A DNA stretch of 64,000 nucleotides from NCBI RefSeq assembly GCF_900095745.1, contig NZ_FMIR01000007.1, forward strand, positions 26,664-90,663, written 5' to 3'. The notes under the pieces are model-generated. The model ran no database searches. It saw only the letters and a list, made by a program, of their open reading frames with translations, and was not told where the DNA came from. Position numbers and translations under genes: made by a program. Below are positions 8,862 through 16,044 of this stretch, in pieces. Position 1 is the stretch's first letter. Each line of letters opens with the position of its first letter. This DNA is from Microbacterium oxydans (GTDB lineage: Bacteria > Actinomycetota > Actinomycetes > Actinomycetales > Microbacteriaceae).

Positions 8862-8912
8862 GTCGTCGTCCTCTTTCTCGGATCCGAGGATCCGTTTGGC
8901 TCTCTCAGCCGG

Positions 8913-8966
8913 GTGTCGGGCGCCCGACACACGGCAACCCGCACCGATCGGGAGCGTCGGTGCGGG
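8913..8966. terminator. Two adjacent intercistronic hairpins (candidate terminator or mRNA processing site)
   Basis: Positions 8913-8930 are a perfect 18-bp palindrome, GTGTCGGGCGCCCGACAC. Positions 8938-8947 (CCCGCACCGA) pair perfectly with 8957-8966 (TCGGTGCGGG) around a 9-nt loop. Neither is followed by a T run on either strand. They lie between the sugar-binding protein gene and the glycosidase gene and could lower or decouple expression of the latter. Confidence 0.55.
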
Positions 8967-8982
8967 TGGTCGTGCAACGGAG

Positions 8983-10239
8983 TCAGCCCGCCAGGGCCGC
9001 CTCCATCTCTTGCTGCGCCGTGCGGAGCAACTCCGCGGGGTCGCCGCCGGCGAGCGCTTTCTGCGTGGCGGTGTCGAGCGCGGTGAGCACATCCGTGGAC
9101 GGGATGACACCCGGCAGGAGTGCGGCACCGTACTGGGACTGCTCGGTGAGGGCAGACACGACCGGATTCTCCGCGACATCCTCAGCCGAAACCTCCGACG
9201 TGAGCGGGGGCCAGCCGGAAGCCAGCGACCACGTGACCATGTTCTCCTTCTGATAGAACCACGTGAAGAACTTCTCGGCCGCCGCCTTCTCCTCCGCCGA
9301 TGCCTGAGCGGTGATGCTCATGTCGACGGCGAGAGCGGAGGCCACGATCCCATCAGGCCCGGCCGGGAGCGGAGCGATGCCGTACTCGATGCCCGATTCC
9401 TCGGAGACGGTGGCGAGCCACGGACCCCCGAGGGTCATCGCGACCTTCCCCGCACTGAAGAGTCCATCGGCGTCGGCGCCCGTGATGCCGGTCGGCGAGA
9501 ACTTCCCGGCGGCGACGGCATCGGACCAATACGTGAGGGTCTCGACGTTCTCCGGCGAATCGACCACGACGTCGCCGTCGGCGGTCACGACATCGCCACC
9601 GCCGCTCTTGAACAGAGACGGCCAGACGCCGTTGCCCACGGTCGCGTTGTCCTGGAGGGCGAGTCCATACTGCTCGGGCTCACCGTCTCCGTTCGCGTCG
9701 ACGGTGAGCGCGGTCGCGGCAGCGACCCACTCGTCCCACGTCGTCGGAACGGAGACGCCGGCCGCTTCGAACATCGCGGTGTTGTAGAACATCGTCAGCG
9801 GGGTGAAGCTCAGCGGAGCCCCGAAGCGCTCGCCGTCGACGATGCCGGTATCGACCGCACCGGGGTTGAGAACGTCCGAGGCACTGTCGCTCTCGTACCA
9901 GTCGTCGAGGGGCTGGAGTGCACCTTTCGACGCGAAGACCGGGATGTTCTCGGGAGGGATCGCCATGAGCTGCGGCCCCTTCTTCGCGGTCAGCGCCGGC
10001 AGAGCCGAGTCCAGGAGTGTCGCCCAGGGCTTGACCGACGGCGTGATCTTGACCTCATCCTGCGACTTGTTGAACTCGGCGACGAGGTCGTTCAGCACCT
10101 CGCCATCCGCTTCCGTGTAGCCGTGCCAGAAGTCGAGCTCGATCACTCCGCCCTCCTCGGAGGGGGTGCCGGCCGACGAGCAGCCGGCCAGGGCGAGCAG
10201 AAGGACGCTCGCGAACGCTGCGGGTAGTGCTTTCTTCAT
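8983..10239 (-). CDS. Extracellular sugar-binding lipoprotein of ABC transporter (family 1)
   Basis: Solute receptor tethered outside the membrane. The 418-residue protein opens with a lipoprotein signal peptide whose lipobox is LAGC (residues 17-20, Cys20 lipidated), followed by an extracellular solute-binding protein family 1 fold (FWHGYTEADGEVLNDLV, later GGPWL and a W-rich C-terminal region). GGAGG sits 8 nt before the ATG at 10239; an ATG 15 nt upstream lacks such a site. It is divergent from the two permease genes, sharing the operator-rich region 10303-10474, so all three form one carbohydrate uptake system. No ATPase gene accompanies them. Substrate likely arabino-oligosaccharide. Confidence 0.9.
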   Translation of the reverse strand: MKKALPAAFASVLLLALAGCSSAGTPSEEGGVIELDFWHGYTEADGEVLNDLVAEFNKSQDEVKITPSVKPWATLLDSALPALTAKKGPQLMAIPPENIPVFASKGALQPLDDWYESDSASDVLNPGAVDTGIVDGERFGAPLSFTPLTMFYNTAMFEAAGVSVPTTWDEWVAAATALTVDANGDGEPEQYGLALQDNATVGNGVWPSLFKSGGGDVVTADGDVVVDSPENVETLTYWSDAVAAGKFSPTGITGADADGLFSAGKVAMTLGGPWLATVSEESGIEYGIAPLPAGPDGIVASALAVDMSITAQASAEEKAAAEKFFTWFYQKENMVTWSLASGWPPLTSEVSAEDVAENPVVSALTEQSQYGAALLPGVIPSTDVLTALDTATQKALAGGDPAELLRTAQQEMEAALAG

Positions 10240-10302
10240 CAGGGGAACCTCCACTGTTCGACCACTCTGTCGGCGCGGAGGACGGGTGTCCTCATCATCG
10301 CT

Positions 10303-10328
10303 TTACAACGTTGTAAGTAAACGTTATA
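10303..10328 (-). promoter_or_regulatory. Perfect LacI-type operator and -10 of the sugar-binding protein gene
   Basis: Positions 10303-10316 are the perfect 14-bp palindrome TTACAACGTTGTAA. A minus-strand -10-like TATAAC occupies 10328-10323, placing the start point inside the operator. I see no convincing -35 element. A bound repressor would block initiation. Confidence 0.75.
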
Positions 10329-10425
10329 GAGGTTATGGTTCTCGATGTCCCGCAAAAAGTCAAGCTGTTCAGTCGACCGCCCCCATGGTCGCCCGCTCGC
10401 GATCATCCGACACCGGGGCGACGAG

Positions 10426-10474
10426 TTGACGAGCCGCCCCCGAGGTCCTTACTGTGTGGGTTACAACGTTGTAG
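10426..10474 (+). promoter_or_regulatory. Permease promoter with LacI-type operator at the start point
   Basis: TTGACG (10426-10431) and TACTGT (10450-10455) are 18 nt apart. The operator TTACAACGTTGTAG (10461-10474, 13 of 14 to consensus) begins where transcription should start, a classic blocking position. Confidence 0.7.
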
Positions 10475-10485
10475 AGAGAGTGACG

Positions 10486-11436
10486 ATGACTGCCACGACT
10501 TCCCCACCCACCCGTCGCCGCCGTCCGCCGGCGCAGCTCGGCGGGCGCGGCCCGATCGGAGGCGCGGCGAAGCGTCGCCTGACGATCCTGGCCTTCCTCG
10601 TGCCGGCTCTGACGATCCTCGCTCTGTTCGTCTTCTGGCCGATGCTGTCTGCGCTCAGGCTCTCGTTCACCGATGCGAGCGGCTTCGGACTCGAGGAGTA
10701 CGTGGGCTTCGCGAACTACGTCGAGGTCTTCACCGACCCCGAGATGCTCCAGGCGATGAGCAACACGGTGCTGTACACCGTCCTCTTCACGCCGGTGGCC
10801 GTGGTGCTCGCGCTCCTGCTCGCCCTCGCGCTCAACAGCCCGAATCTGCCACTGCGAGGCATGTTCCGCACGTGGCTGTTCCTGCCGTTCATCGTCTCCC
10901 TCGCCGTCGCCGCGTTCGCCTGGCAGTATCTGCTCGACCCGCAGGTGGGCCTCCTGAACTACTGGCTGCAGGCCTTCGGCATCCGCATCGGCAACGTGCT
11001 CCAGGATCCGGTACTCGCGATGCCGACCGTTGTCCTGGTCGCCGTGTGGAAGAACTTCGCGTTCTACATGATCGTCTTCCTCGCCGGGCTCCAGGAGATA
11101 CCGAAGAGCCTGTACGAGGCGGCCAACATGGACGGCGCCGGCCCCATAGCCCGCTTCCGCAACGTCACCCTCCCCCTGCTGGGCAACACCACGGGATTCG
11201 TGCTCATCATCGCGACGATCGCCGCGCTCCAGGCCTTCGACCAGATCTATGTGCTCACCGGCGGTGGACCGTATCGCAGCACGCAGACGATCGTCATGCA
11301 GATCTACCAGTCCGGATTCCGTGACCTCGAACTCGGCTTCGCCTCCGCGGTGTCGTACGTGCTGCTCATCGCGACGCTCGTCCTGAGCCTCGTCCAGTTC
11401 GCCCTCTCGGGCCGTCGAGCGAAGGACGCCGCATGA
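10486..11436 (+). CDS. Sugar ABC transporter permease (MalF/UgpA type)
   Basis: Membrane channel subunit of a carbohydrate importer, 316 residues with a basic N-terminal tail (about 30 residues) and six predicted membrane helices, starting around residue 33. The cytoplasmic EAA loop that docks the ATPase begins EAANMDGAGP near residue 211. The ATG at 10486 is chosen because it follows the operator at 10461-10474 and starts the conserved part; an upstream in-frame ATG would put coding sequence through the operator. The stop overlaps the next start (ATGA at 11433), so both permeases are translationally coupled. Confidence 0.9.
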   Translation: MTATTSPPTRRRRPPAQLGGRGPIGGAAKRRLTILAFLVPALTILALFVFWPMLSALRLSFTDASGFGLEEYVGFANYVEVFTDPEMLQAMSNTVLYTVLFTPVAVVLALLLALALNSPNLPLRGMFRTWLFLPFIVSLAVAAFAWQYLLDPQVGLLNYWLQAFGIRIGNVLQDPVLAMPTVVLVAVWKNFAFYMIVFLAGLQEIPKSLYEAANMDGAGPIARFRNVTLPLLGNTTGFVLIIATIAALQAFDQIYVLTGGGPYRSTQTIVMQIYQSGFRDLELGFASAVSYVLLIATLVLSLVQFALSGRRAKDAA

Positions 11437-12287
11437 CCGACATCGCCCTCTCCCGACGCCGCCCGACACGACTGCGCGTCGGTCGCGGACTCTACTTCCT
11501 GGCGATGCTGTTCGTCACACTCCTGATCCTGCTGCCGATCCTCATCATCGTCTTCACCGCCTTCAAGCCGGTGTCCGAGGTCAACGCCTTCCCACCCTCG
11601 CTCGTTCCGGGGACGTGGACACTCGACAACTTCGAGCGGATCTTCACGGATCTGCCGTTCGCCCGGCTGATATTCAACAGCTTCGTCTTCGCGGGCGGAG
11701 TCACGATCTGTGCGCTCGTCTTCGATTCTCTGGCCGCATACGTGCTCGCCCGCATCGACTTCCGCGGAAGTCGCGTACTCCTCGTCGTGATCGTGGCGAG
11801 CCTGATGATCCCGTTCCAGGCGACCCTCATCCCGATCTACCAACTCGTCTCGGACTTCGGCTGGGTGAACACGTTCTGGGGCCTCATCATCCCCCGCGCG
11901 GCAGACGCCTTCGGGATCTTCTTCCTCCGCCAGTTCTTCCTCTCCCTCCCGCGCGATCTCGACAACGCCGCCCGCATAGACGGGGCTTCGGAGTTCCGGA
12001 TCTTCCGCAGCGTCGTGCTCCCCAACGCCGTCCCCGCCCTTCTCACACTGGGCATCTACACGTTCGTCAACAACTGGAACGATCTGCTGTGGCCGCTCGT
12101 CTTCACGACGGAGCAGGAGATGGGGACCATCACCTCCGGGCTCACATTGCTCACGGGGCCCAGCGGGATCATCCCCTACGGCGTCATGATGGCCGGCTCC
12201 CTGATCGCCGTGGTGCCGCTCGCGATCATGTTCCTCTTCGTCCAACGACGCTTCATCGAGAGCGTCGCGAGCACCGGGCTCAAGTAG
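11433..12287 (+). CDS. Sugar ABC transporter permease (MalG/UgpE type)
   Basis: Second membrane subunit of the same importer, 284 residues, six predicted helices. The EAA loop is DNAARIDGASEFRIFRSVVLP-like, slightly degenerate at its first residues, in the second half of the protein. It overlaps the preceding permease by 4 bp. The C-terminal RRFIESVASTGLK is typical of the MalG-type subunit. With the divergent binding protein it makes a complete importer apart from the ATPase, which must come from elsewhere in the genome (MsmK-type shared ATPases are known for such systems). Confidence 0.9.
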   Translation: MTDIALSRRRPTRLRVGRGLYFLAMLFVTLLILLPILIIVFTAFKPVSEVNAFPPSLVPGTWTLDNFERIFTDLPFARLIFNSFVFAGGVTICALVFDSLAAYVLARIDFRGSRVLLVVIVASLMIPFQATLIPIYQLVSDFGWVNTFWGLIIPRAADAFGIFFLRQFFLSLPRDLDNAARIDGASEFRIFRSVVLPNAVPALLTLGIYTFVNNWNDLLWPLVFTTEQEMGTITSGLTLLTGPSGIIPYGVMMAGSLIAVVPLAIMFLFVQRRFIESVASTGLK

Positions 12288-12354
12288 ACCGACCATCCGC
12301 ACGTCGGCCGCGACCCGCTCGTGAGCACCGTGAAGACCTGACCGAAAGGCAGAA

Positions 12355-13905
12355 ATGACCGCCGCACGATTGACCTTCGACACTCAGCTTCCGGTCGGGG
12401 CTGTGAACCGCCGTGTCTTCGGCTCCTTCGTGGAGCATCTGGGCCGATCCGTCTACGACGGCATCTACGAGCCCGGGCACCCGAGCGCCGACGCCGAGGG
12501 ATTTCGCTCCGACGTGAAGGCGCTGGTGTCCGAGCTCGGGGTGAGCGCGATCCGTTACCCCGGTGGGAACTTCGTCTCCGGGTTCCGTTGGGAGGACAGT
12601 GTGGGTCCGCGCTCGCAGCGTCCCGCCCGGCTCGACCTCGCCTGGCATTCGACGGAATCGAACGAGGTGGGGCTGCACGAGTTCGCTTCGTGGCTGGAGT
12701 CCGTCGGCAGTGAGCTCATGCTCGCCGTGAACCTGGGTACACGCGGCACGCTGGAGGCACTCGATCTCCTGGAGTACACGAACCTGCGATCTGGCTCGGC
12801 ACGGGCGGCGGAGCGCGCCGCGAACGGCCGGACCGAGCCGTTCGACGTGCGGATGTGGTGTCTCGGGAACGAGATGGACGGCCCGTGGCAGCTCGGGCAC
12901 CGCTCGGCGGACGACTACGGCAAGCTCGCCGCGCAGACCGCTCGCGCGATGCGGATGTTCGATCCCTCACTCGAGCTGGTCGTCTGCGGCTCCTCCAGTC
13001 GCTCGATGCCCACCTTCGGCGAATGGGAGCGCGTCGTCCTCTCCCACACGTACGACGACATCGACTACATCTCCTGCCACGCGTACTACGAGGAGAAGGG
13101 CGGCGATCTCGGGAGCTTCCTCGCCTCATCCGTCGACATGGACGAGTTCATCTCGTCGGTGATCGCGACCGTCGACCACGTCAAAGCGACGAAGCGCAGC
13201 GACCATGTCGTGAACCTCTCCTTCGACGAGTGGAACGTCTGGTACAACACCCGGTTCGAGACCGTGGACAAGATCACCGGTGCGCAGAACTGGCCCACGG
13301 CGCCGAGACTCCTCGAAGATGCCTACTCCGTGGCGGACGCCGTGGTCGTGGGCAGCCTCCTCATCTCGCTGCTGCGCCGGGCAGACAGGGTGACGAGCGC
13401 TTCGCTCGCTCAGCTGGTCAACGTCATCGCCCCGATCATGACGGAGCCGGGCGGGATCGCCTGGAAGCAGACGACCTTCTTCCCGTTCGCCGTCACCTCC
13501 GAACTCGCGACCGGGCTGTCGATCCCCACTCATATCGAGTGCGACCGGTATGAGACCGACACCTACGGGAGCGTGCCGGTCGTCGATGCCGTGACGACGT
13601 TCGACTCCCCCACGGGCAGCGTCGGCCTGTTCATGGTCAACCGCTCGCAGACCGACCCGGTGACCCTCTCCTTCGACGTCGCGGAATTCGGCACGGTACT
13701 GGAAGCGTCCGCGCGGACCCTCAGCGACGATGACGTGTACGCCGTGAACACGCTCGACGATCCGGAGCGCGTGACTCTTCGACAGAACGAGACACTGGTC
13801 ATCGCCGATGGCGTCGCGGTCGTCGAGCTGCCGCCCGTCTCGTGGACGGCCGTCAGTCTCCGGGTCGCCTCGGCGGCAGCCGCCGAGGAGGGCGCGTCTC
13901 GGTGA
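12355..13905 (+). CDS. abfA: Alpha-L-arabinofuranosidase, family GH51
   Basis: Intracellular exo-enzyme releasing arabinose from arabino-oligosaccharides. The 516-residue protein has the GH51 barrel plus C-terminal beta-sandwich. The acid/base is in CLGNEMDGPWQ (Glu173) and the nucleophile in SFDEWNVWY (Glu292); the N-terminal FGSFVEHLGR and IRYPGGNF motifs are also family hallmarks. No signal peptide. A GAAAGGCAGA site lies before the ATG. It is 67 bp after the permease and likely in the same transcript, so oligosaccharides would be imported and then debranched or shortened inside. Ends 4 bp from the convergent oxidoreductase gene. Confidence 0.95.
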   Translation: MTAARLTFDTQLPVGAVNRRVFGSFVEHLGRSVYDGIYEPGHPSADAEGFRSDVKALVSELGVSAIRYPGGNFVSGFRWEDSVGPRSQRPARLDLAWHSTESNEVGLHEFASWLESVGSELMLAVNLGTRGTLEALDLLEYTNLRSGSARAAERAANGRTEPFDVRMWCLGNEMDGPWQLGHRSADDYGKLAAQTARAMRMFDPSLELVVCGSSSRSMPTFGEWERVVLSHTYDDIDYISCHAYYEEKGGDLGSFLASSVDMDEFISSVIATVDHVKATKRSDHVVNLSFDEWNVWYNTRFETVDKITGAQNWPTAPRLLEDAYSVADAVVVGSLLISLLRRADRVTSASLAQLVNVIAPIMTEPGGIAWKQTTFFPFAVTSELATGLSIPTHIECDRYETDTYGSVPVVDAVTTFDSPTGSVGLFMVNRSQTDPVTLSFDVAEFGTVLEASARTLSDDDVYAVNTLDDPERVTLRQNETLVIADGVAVVELPPVSWTAVSLRVASAAAAEEGASR

Positions 13906-13909
13906 GCCC

Positions 13910-14998
13910 TCAGACCCCGGCGCGCACGCTCTCCAACGACGGGTAGTCGGTGTACCCCTCGGCCGTGCGCCCGTAGAACAGCTGCGGGCGCGGATCGTTG
14001 AGCTCCGCCCCCTCACGCCAGCGCTCGACCAGGTCGGGGTTGGCGATCACGGGGCGTCCCGCGGCGACGGCATCCGCCCATCCGTCAGCGACCAGGGCCT
14101 CGGAATCCTCCCGCGTCGTGGCGACGCCGAAGCCGGTGTTGACGATCAGCGGAGCGCCTGCCGTGCGCCGAATGTGCTGCACGAGCTCGCTCGTCGGCGT
14201 GGCGCTGAGCACGTCGATGAAGGCGAGACCGAGCGGGGCGAGCCCCTGGGCGACAGCGGCGTAGGTCGCGTGGACGTCTGCGTCATCCTCTTCGAGCACG
14301 CCCTGGATGTTGTGCTGCGGCGACAGCCGGATGCCGGTGCGGTCGGCTCCCACCGCGGCGGCGACGGCGGCCGTGACCTCGATCGCGAAGCGGGCGCGGT
14401 TCTCGGGCGAACCGCCGTGGCTGTCGTCGCGGATGTTCGACACGGGCGACAGGAACTCGTGGACCAGGTAGCCGTTCGCACCGTGCACCTCGACGCCGTC
14501 GAAGCCGGCGACGATCGCGTTGCGTGCGGCCTGCGCGAACTGCTCGACGACCTCGGGGATCTCATCGAAGGTGAGCGCGTGGGCGACGGGAAGGTCGGCT
14601 TTGCCCACGGGCGTGTGCGTCTGGCCCGGTGCGGCGAGCGCGCTCGGGGCGACCACGCGCGGCTGCCCGGAGATCTCCGGGTGCCCCACTCGGCCACCGT
14701 GCATCAGCTGCATGACGATCGTGCCGCCCGCCTCGTGGACCGCTGCGGTGACGGGCCGCCACCCCTCGATCTGGGCGGGCGTGACGATGCCCGGTTGGCC
14801 CGCATAGGACTTGCCTTCGGCAGCCGGCCAGGTGCCCTCGGAGATGATGAGGCCCTGACCCGCGCGCTGCCGGTAGTACTCCGCCATCACCTCGGTGGGC
14901 ACGCCGTCGTCATCCGCGCGGGTGCGGGTGAGCGGCGCCATGACGACGCGATTGGACAGCTGCAGGGCGCCGAAGACGGCCGGATCGAAGAGAGTCAC
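13910..14998 (-). CDS. Old Yellow Enzyme family NAD(P)H:flavin oxidoreductase
   Basis: FMN-dependent ene-reductase, 362 residues, TIM barrel. VTLFDPAVFGALQLSNRVVM is the canonical N-terminus, MAPLTRTR binds flavin, and the substrate-binding HGANGY motif gives His172, Asn175 and Tyr177; SPENRARF and the GRPVIANPDLV phosphate-binding region follow. The GTG at 14998 is the only start that fits the family N-terminus; no Shine-Dalgarno sequence is visible, and a small hairpin occupies its place. It lies 38 bp after a MarR gene and would reduce activated alkenes, perhaps electrophiles sensed by that regulator. Confidence 0.92.
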   Translation of the reverse strand: MTLFDPAVFGALQLSNRVVMAPLTRTRADDDGVPTEVMAEYYRQRAGQGLIISEGTWPAAEGKSYAGQPGIVTPAQIEGWRPVTAAVHEAGGTIVMQLMHGGRVGHPEISGQPRVVAPSALAAPGQTHTPVGKADLPVAHALTFDEIPEVVEQFAQAARNAIVAGFDGVEVHGANGYLVHEFLSPVSNIRDDSHGGSPENRARFAIEVTAAVAAAVGADRTGIRLSPQHNIQGVLEEDDADVHATYAAVAQGLAPLGLAFIDVLSATPTSELVQHIRRTAGAPLIVNTGFGVATTREDSEALVADGWADAVAAGRPVIANPDLVERWREGAELNDPRPQLFYGRTAEGYTDYPSLESVRAGV

Positions 14999-15009
14999 AG
15001 TGGGAGGTA

Positions 15010-15026
15010 AGGCTCGGGGCGAGCCT
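15010..15026. other. Short hairpin just upstream of the OYE start codon
   Basis: AGGCTCG (15010-15016) and CGAGCCT (15020-15026) pair perfectly with a 3-nt loop, 11 nt before the GTG start on the minus strand, where a ribosome site would be expected. Confidence 0.45.
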
Positions 15027-15036
15027 CGTATTCCCC

Positions 15037-15534
15037 TCAGTTGCCGCCGAGGGCGGAGAGCAGGTCGGCGAAGTGGTCGAGGTCGGCGGCCGTCCACTTG
15101 CGCAGCCGCTCGCCGATGCGGCCCTCGTAGCGGGAGCGGGCGACGGCGATCCGCTCCTGCGCCAGGTCGGTGGCGACGAGGACGCGCGCGCGGCGGTCGT
15201 CCGGGTCGTGCACGCTCTCGACGAGTCCGAGCTGCTCGAGCTGGCGCACCTGACGGCTCACCGCTGACTTGTCGGTCTGCAGGTGCTCGATGATCGCGCC
15301 GGCCGAGGTCGCCTTGCCGGTCGCGATCGAGGTGAGCACCTGGTATCCGAGAGGCTGCAGTTCGGGGTGGACGGTCGCGGCGGCCTCGCGCCAGCTGATG
15401 CGGATGCGCGCGAAGAGACGACCGAGTTCCTGCTCGACCCTGGTGACGGCCTGGTCGAGATCCGCCCCGCTCAGACGACCCTCTTCAGAGGGAGATGCGG
15501 GGGTGTCGGCGGGGGCGTCGGACGAGGCGCTCAT
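15037..15534 (-). CDS. MarR-family transcriptional regulator (second of tandem pair)
   Basis: Dimeric winged-helix regulator, 165 residues from the ATG at 15534. The recognition region TDKSAVSRQVRQLEQLGLVES and the wing DPDDRRARVLV are typical MarR. It is clearly paralogous to the neighbouring MarR gene: both share an FAR(I/T)R..W(R/K)E(S/A)A..VHPELQ block before the HTH. The ribosome site is weak. It lies upstream of the OYE gene on the same strand and probably regulates it or the whole exporter cluster in response to a small phenolic or electrophilic compound. Confidence 0.88.
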   Translation of the reverse strand: MSASSDAPADTPASPSEEGRLSGADLDQAVTRVEQELGRLFARIRISWREAAATVHPELQPLGYQVLTSIATGKATSAGAIIEHLQTDKSAVSRQVRQLEQLGLVESVHDPDDRRARVLVATDLAQERIAVARSRYEGRIGERLRKWTAADLDHFADLLSALGGN

Positions 15535-15551
15535 GCTCGCCAGTGTACGGC

Positions 15552-15585
15552 GAAGCCCCACTGTCGAACGCGACAGCGGGGCTTC
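15552..15585. terminator. Strong hairpin between the two MarR genes
   Basis: A 15-bp stem (15552-15566 with 15571-15585, one wobble pair) and a 4-nt loop start 2 bp beyond the stop codon of the first MarR gene. No T run follows, but stem strength and position suggest termination or attenuation between the MFS-MarR unit and the MarR-OYE unit. Confidence 0.6.
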
Positions 15586-15587
15586 AC

Positions 15588-16043
15588 TCAGACCTCTGCG
15601 AGGAGTCGGAACACCTTGGACGCGGCCTGGATCTCGGCGGGCGTCAGCTCGTCGACGACGGCCTGCAGGCGGGTGCCGTACTCGCGGCGGACCTCGGCGA
15701 GCACTGCGCAGGCCGACGGGGTCGCGCTCAGCACCCGCAGTCGCCCGTCCCGCTCGTCCGGCCGGGACTCGAGAAGCTCTGCCTCCTCCAGCATCCGCAC
15801 CTGACGGCTGATGACCGACTTGTCCATCTCGAACCGCTCGGCCAGCTCATGCGCGTTCGCGGTGCCCGCCCGAGCGATGAACGTCAGCAGCTTGTACCCG
15901 GCCACCTGCAGCTCGGGGTGCACCCGAGCTGCAGACTCCTTCCACAGCGACCTGGTCCTCGCGAAGATGAGGTTCAGGTGCGCCTGGAGGTCACCGAGCG
16001 CGCTGTCGACATCTGCCGGCTCGACCGCTTCGGGGGCGAGCAT
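15588..16043 (-). CDS. MarR-family transcriptional regulator (first of tandem pair)
   Basis: Winged-helix repressor, 151 residues from the ATG at 16043, with AGGAG 7 nt upstream. The HTH is MDKSVISRQVRMLEEAELLES with wing DERDGRLRVL. Its ATG is one base beyond the stop codon of the DHA2 exporter gene, so the two are co-transcribed and translationally coupled, the usual layout for an exporter and its own repressor. The likely operator is the long inverted repeat at 17805-17836 in front of the exporter. Confidence 0.9.
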   Translation of the reverse strand: MLAPEAVEPADVDSALGDLQAHLNLIFARTRSLWKESAARVHPELQVAGYKLLTFIARAGTANAHELAERFEMDKSVISRQVRMLEEAELLESRPDERDGRLRVLSATPSACAVLAEVRREYGTRLQAVVDELTPAEIQAASKVFRLLAEV

Positions 16044-16044
16044 C

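Noticed and set aside
8862..9179. N-terminal extension of the glycosidase gene by 106 codons
   Set aside because: It would run through the hairpins and into the binding-protein gene; the GTG at 8861 has a good ribosome site and begins the conserved barrel.
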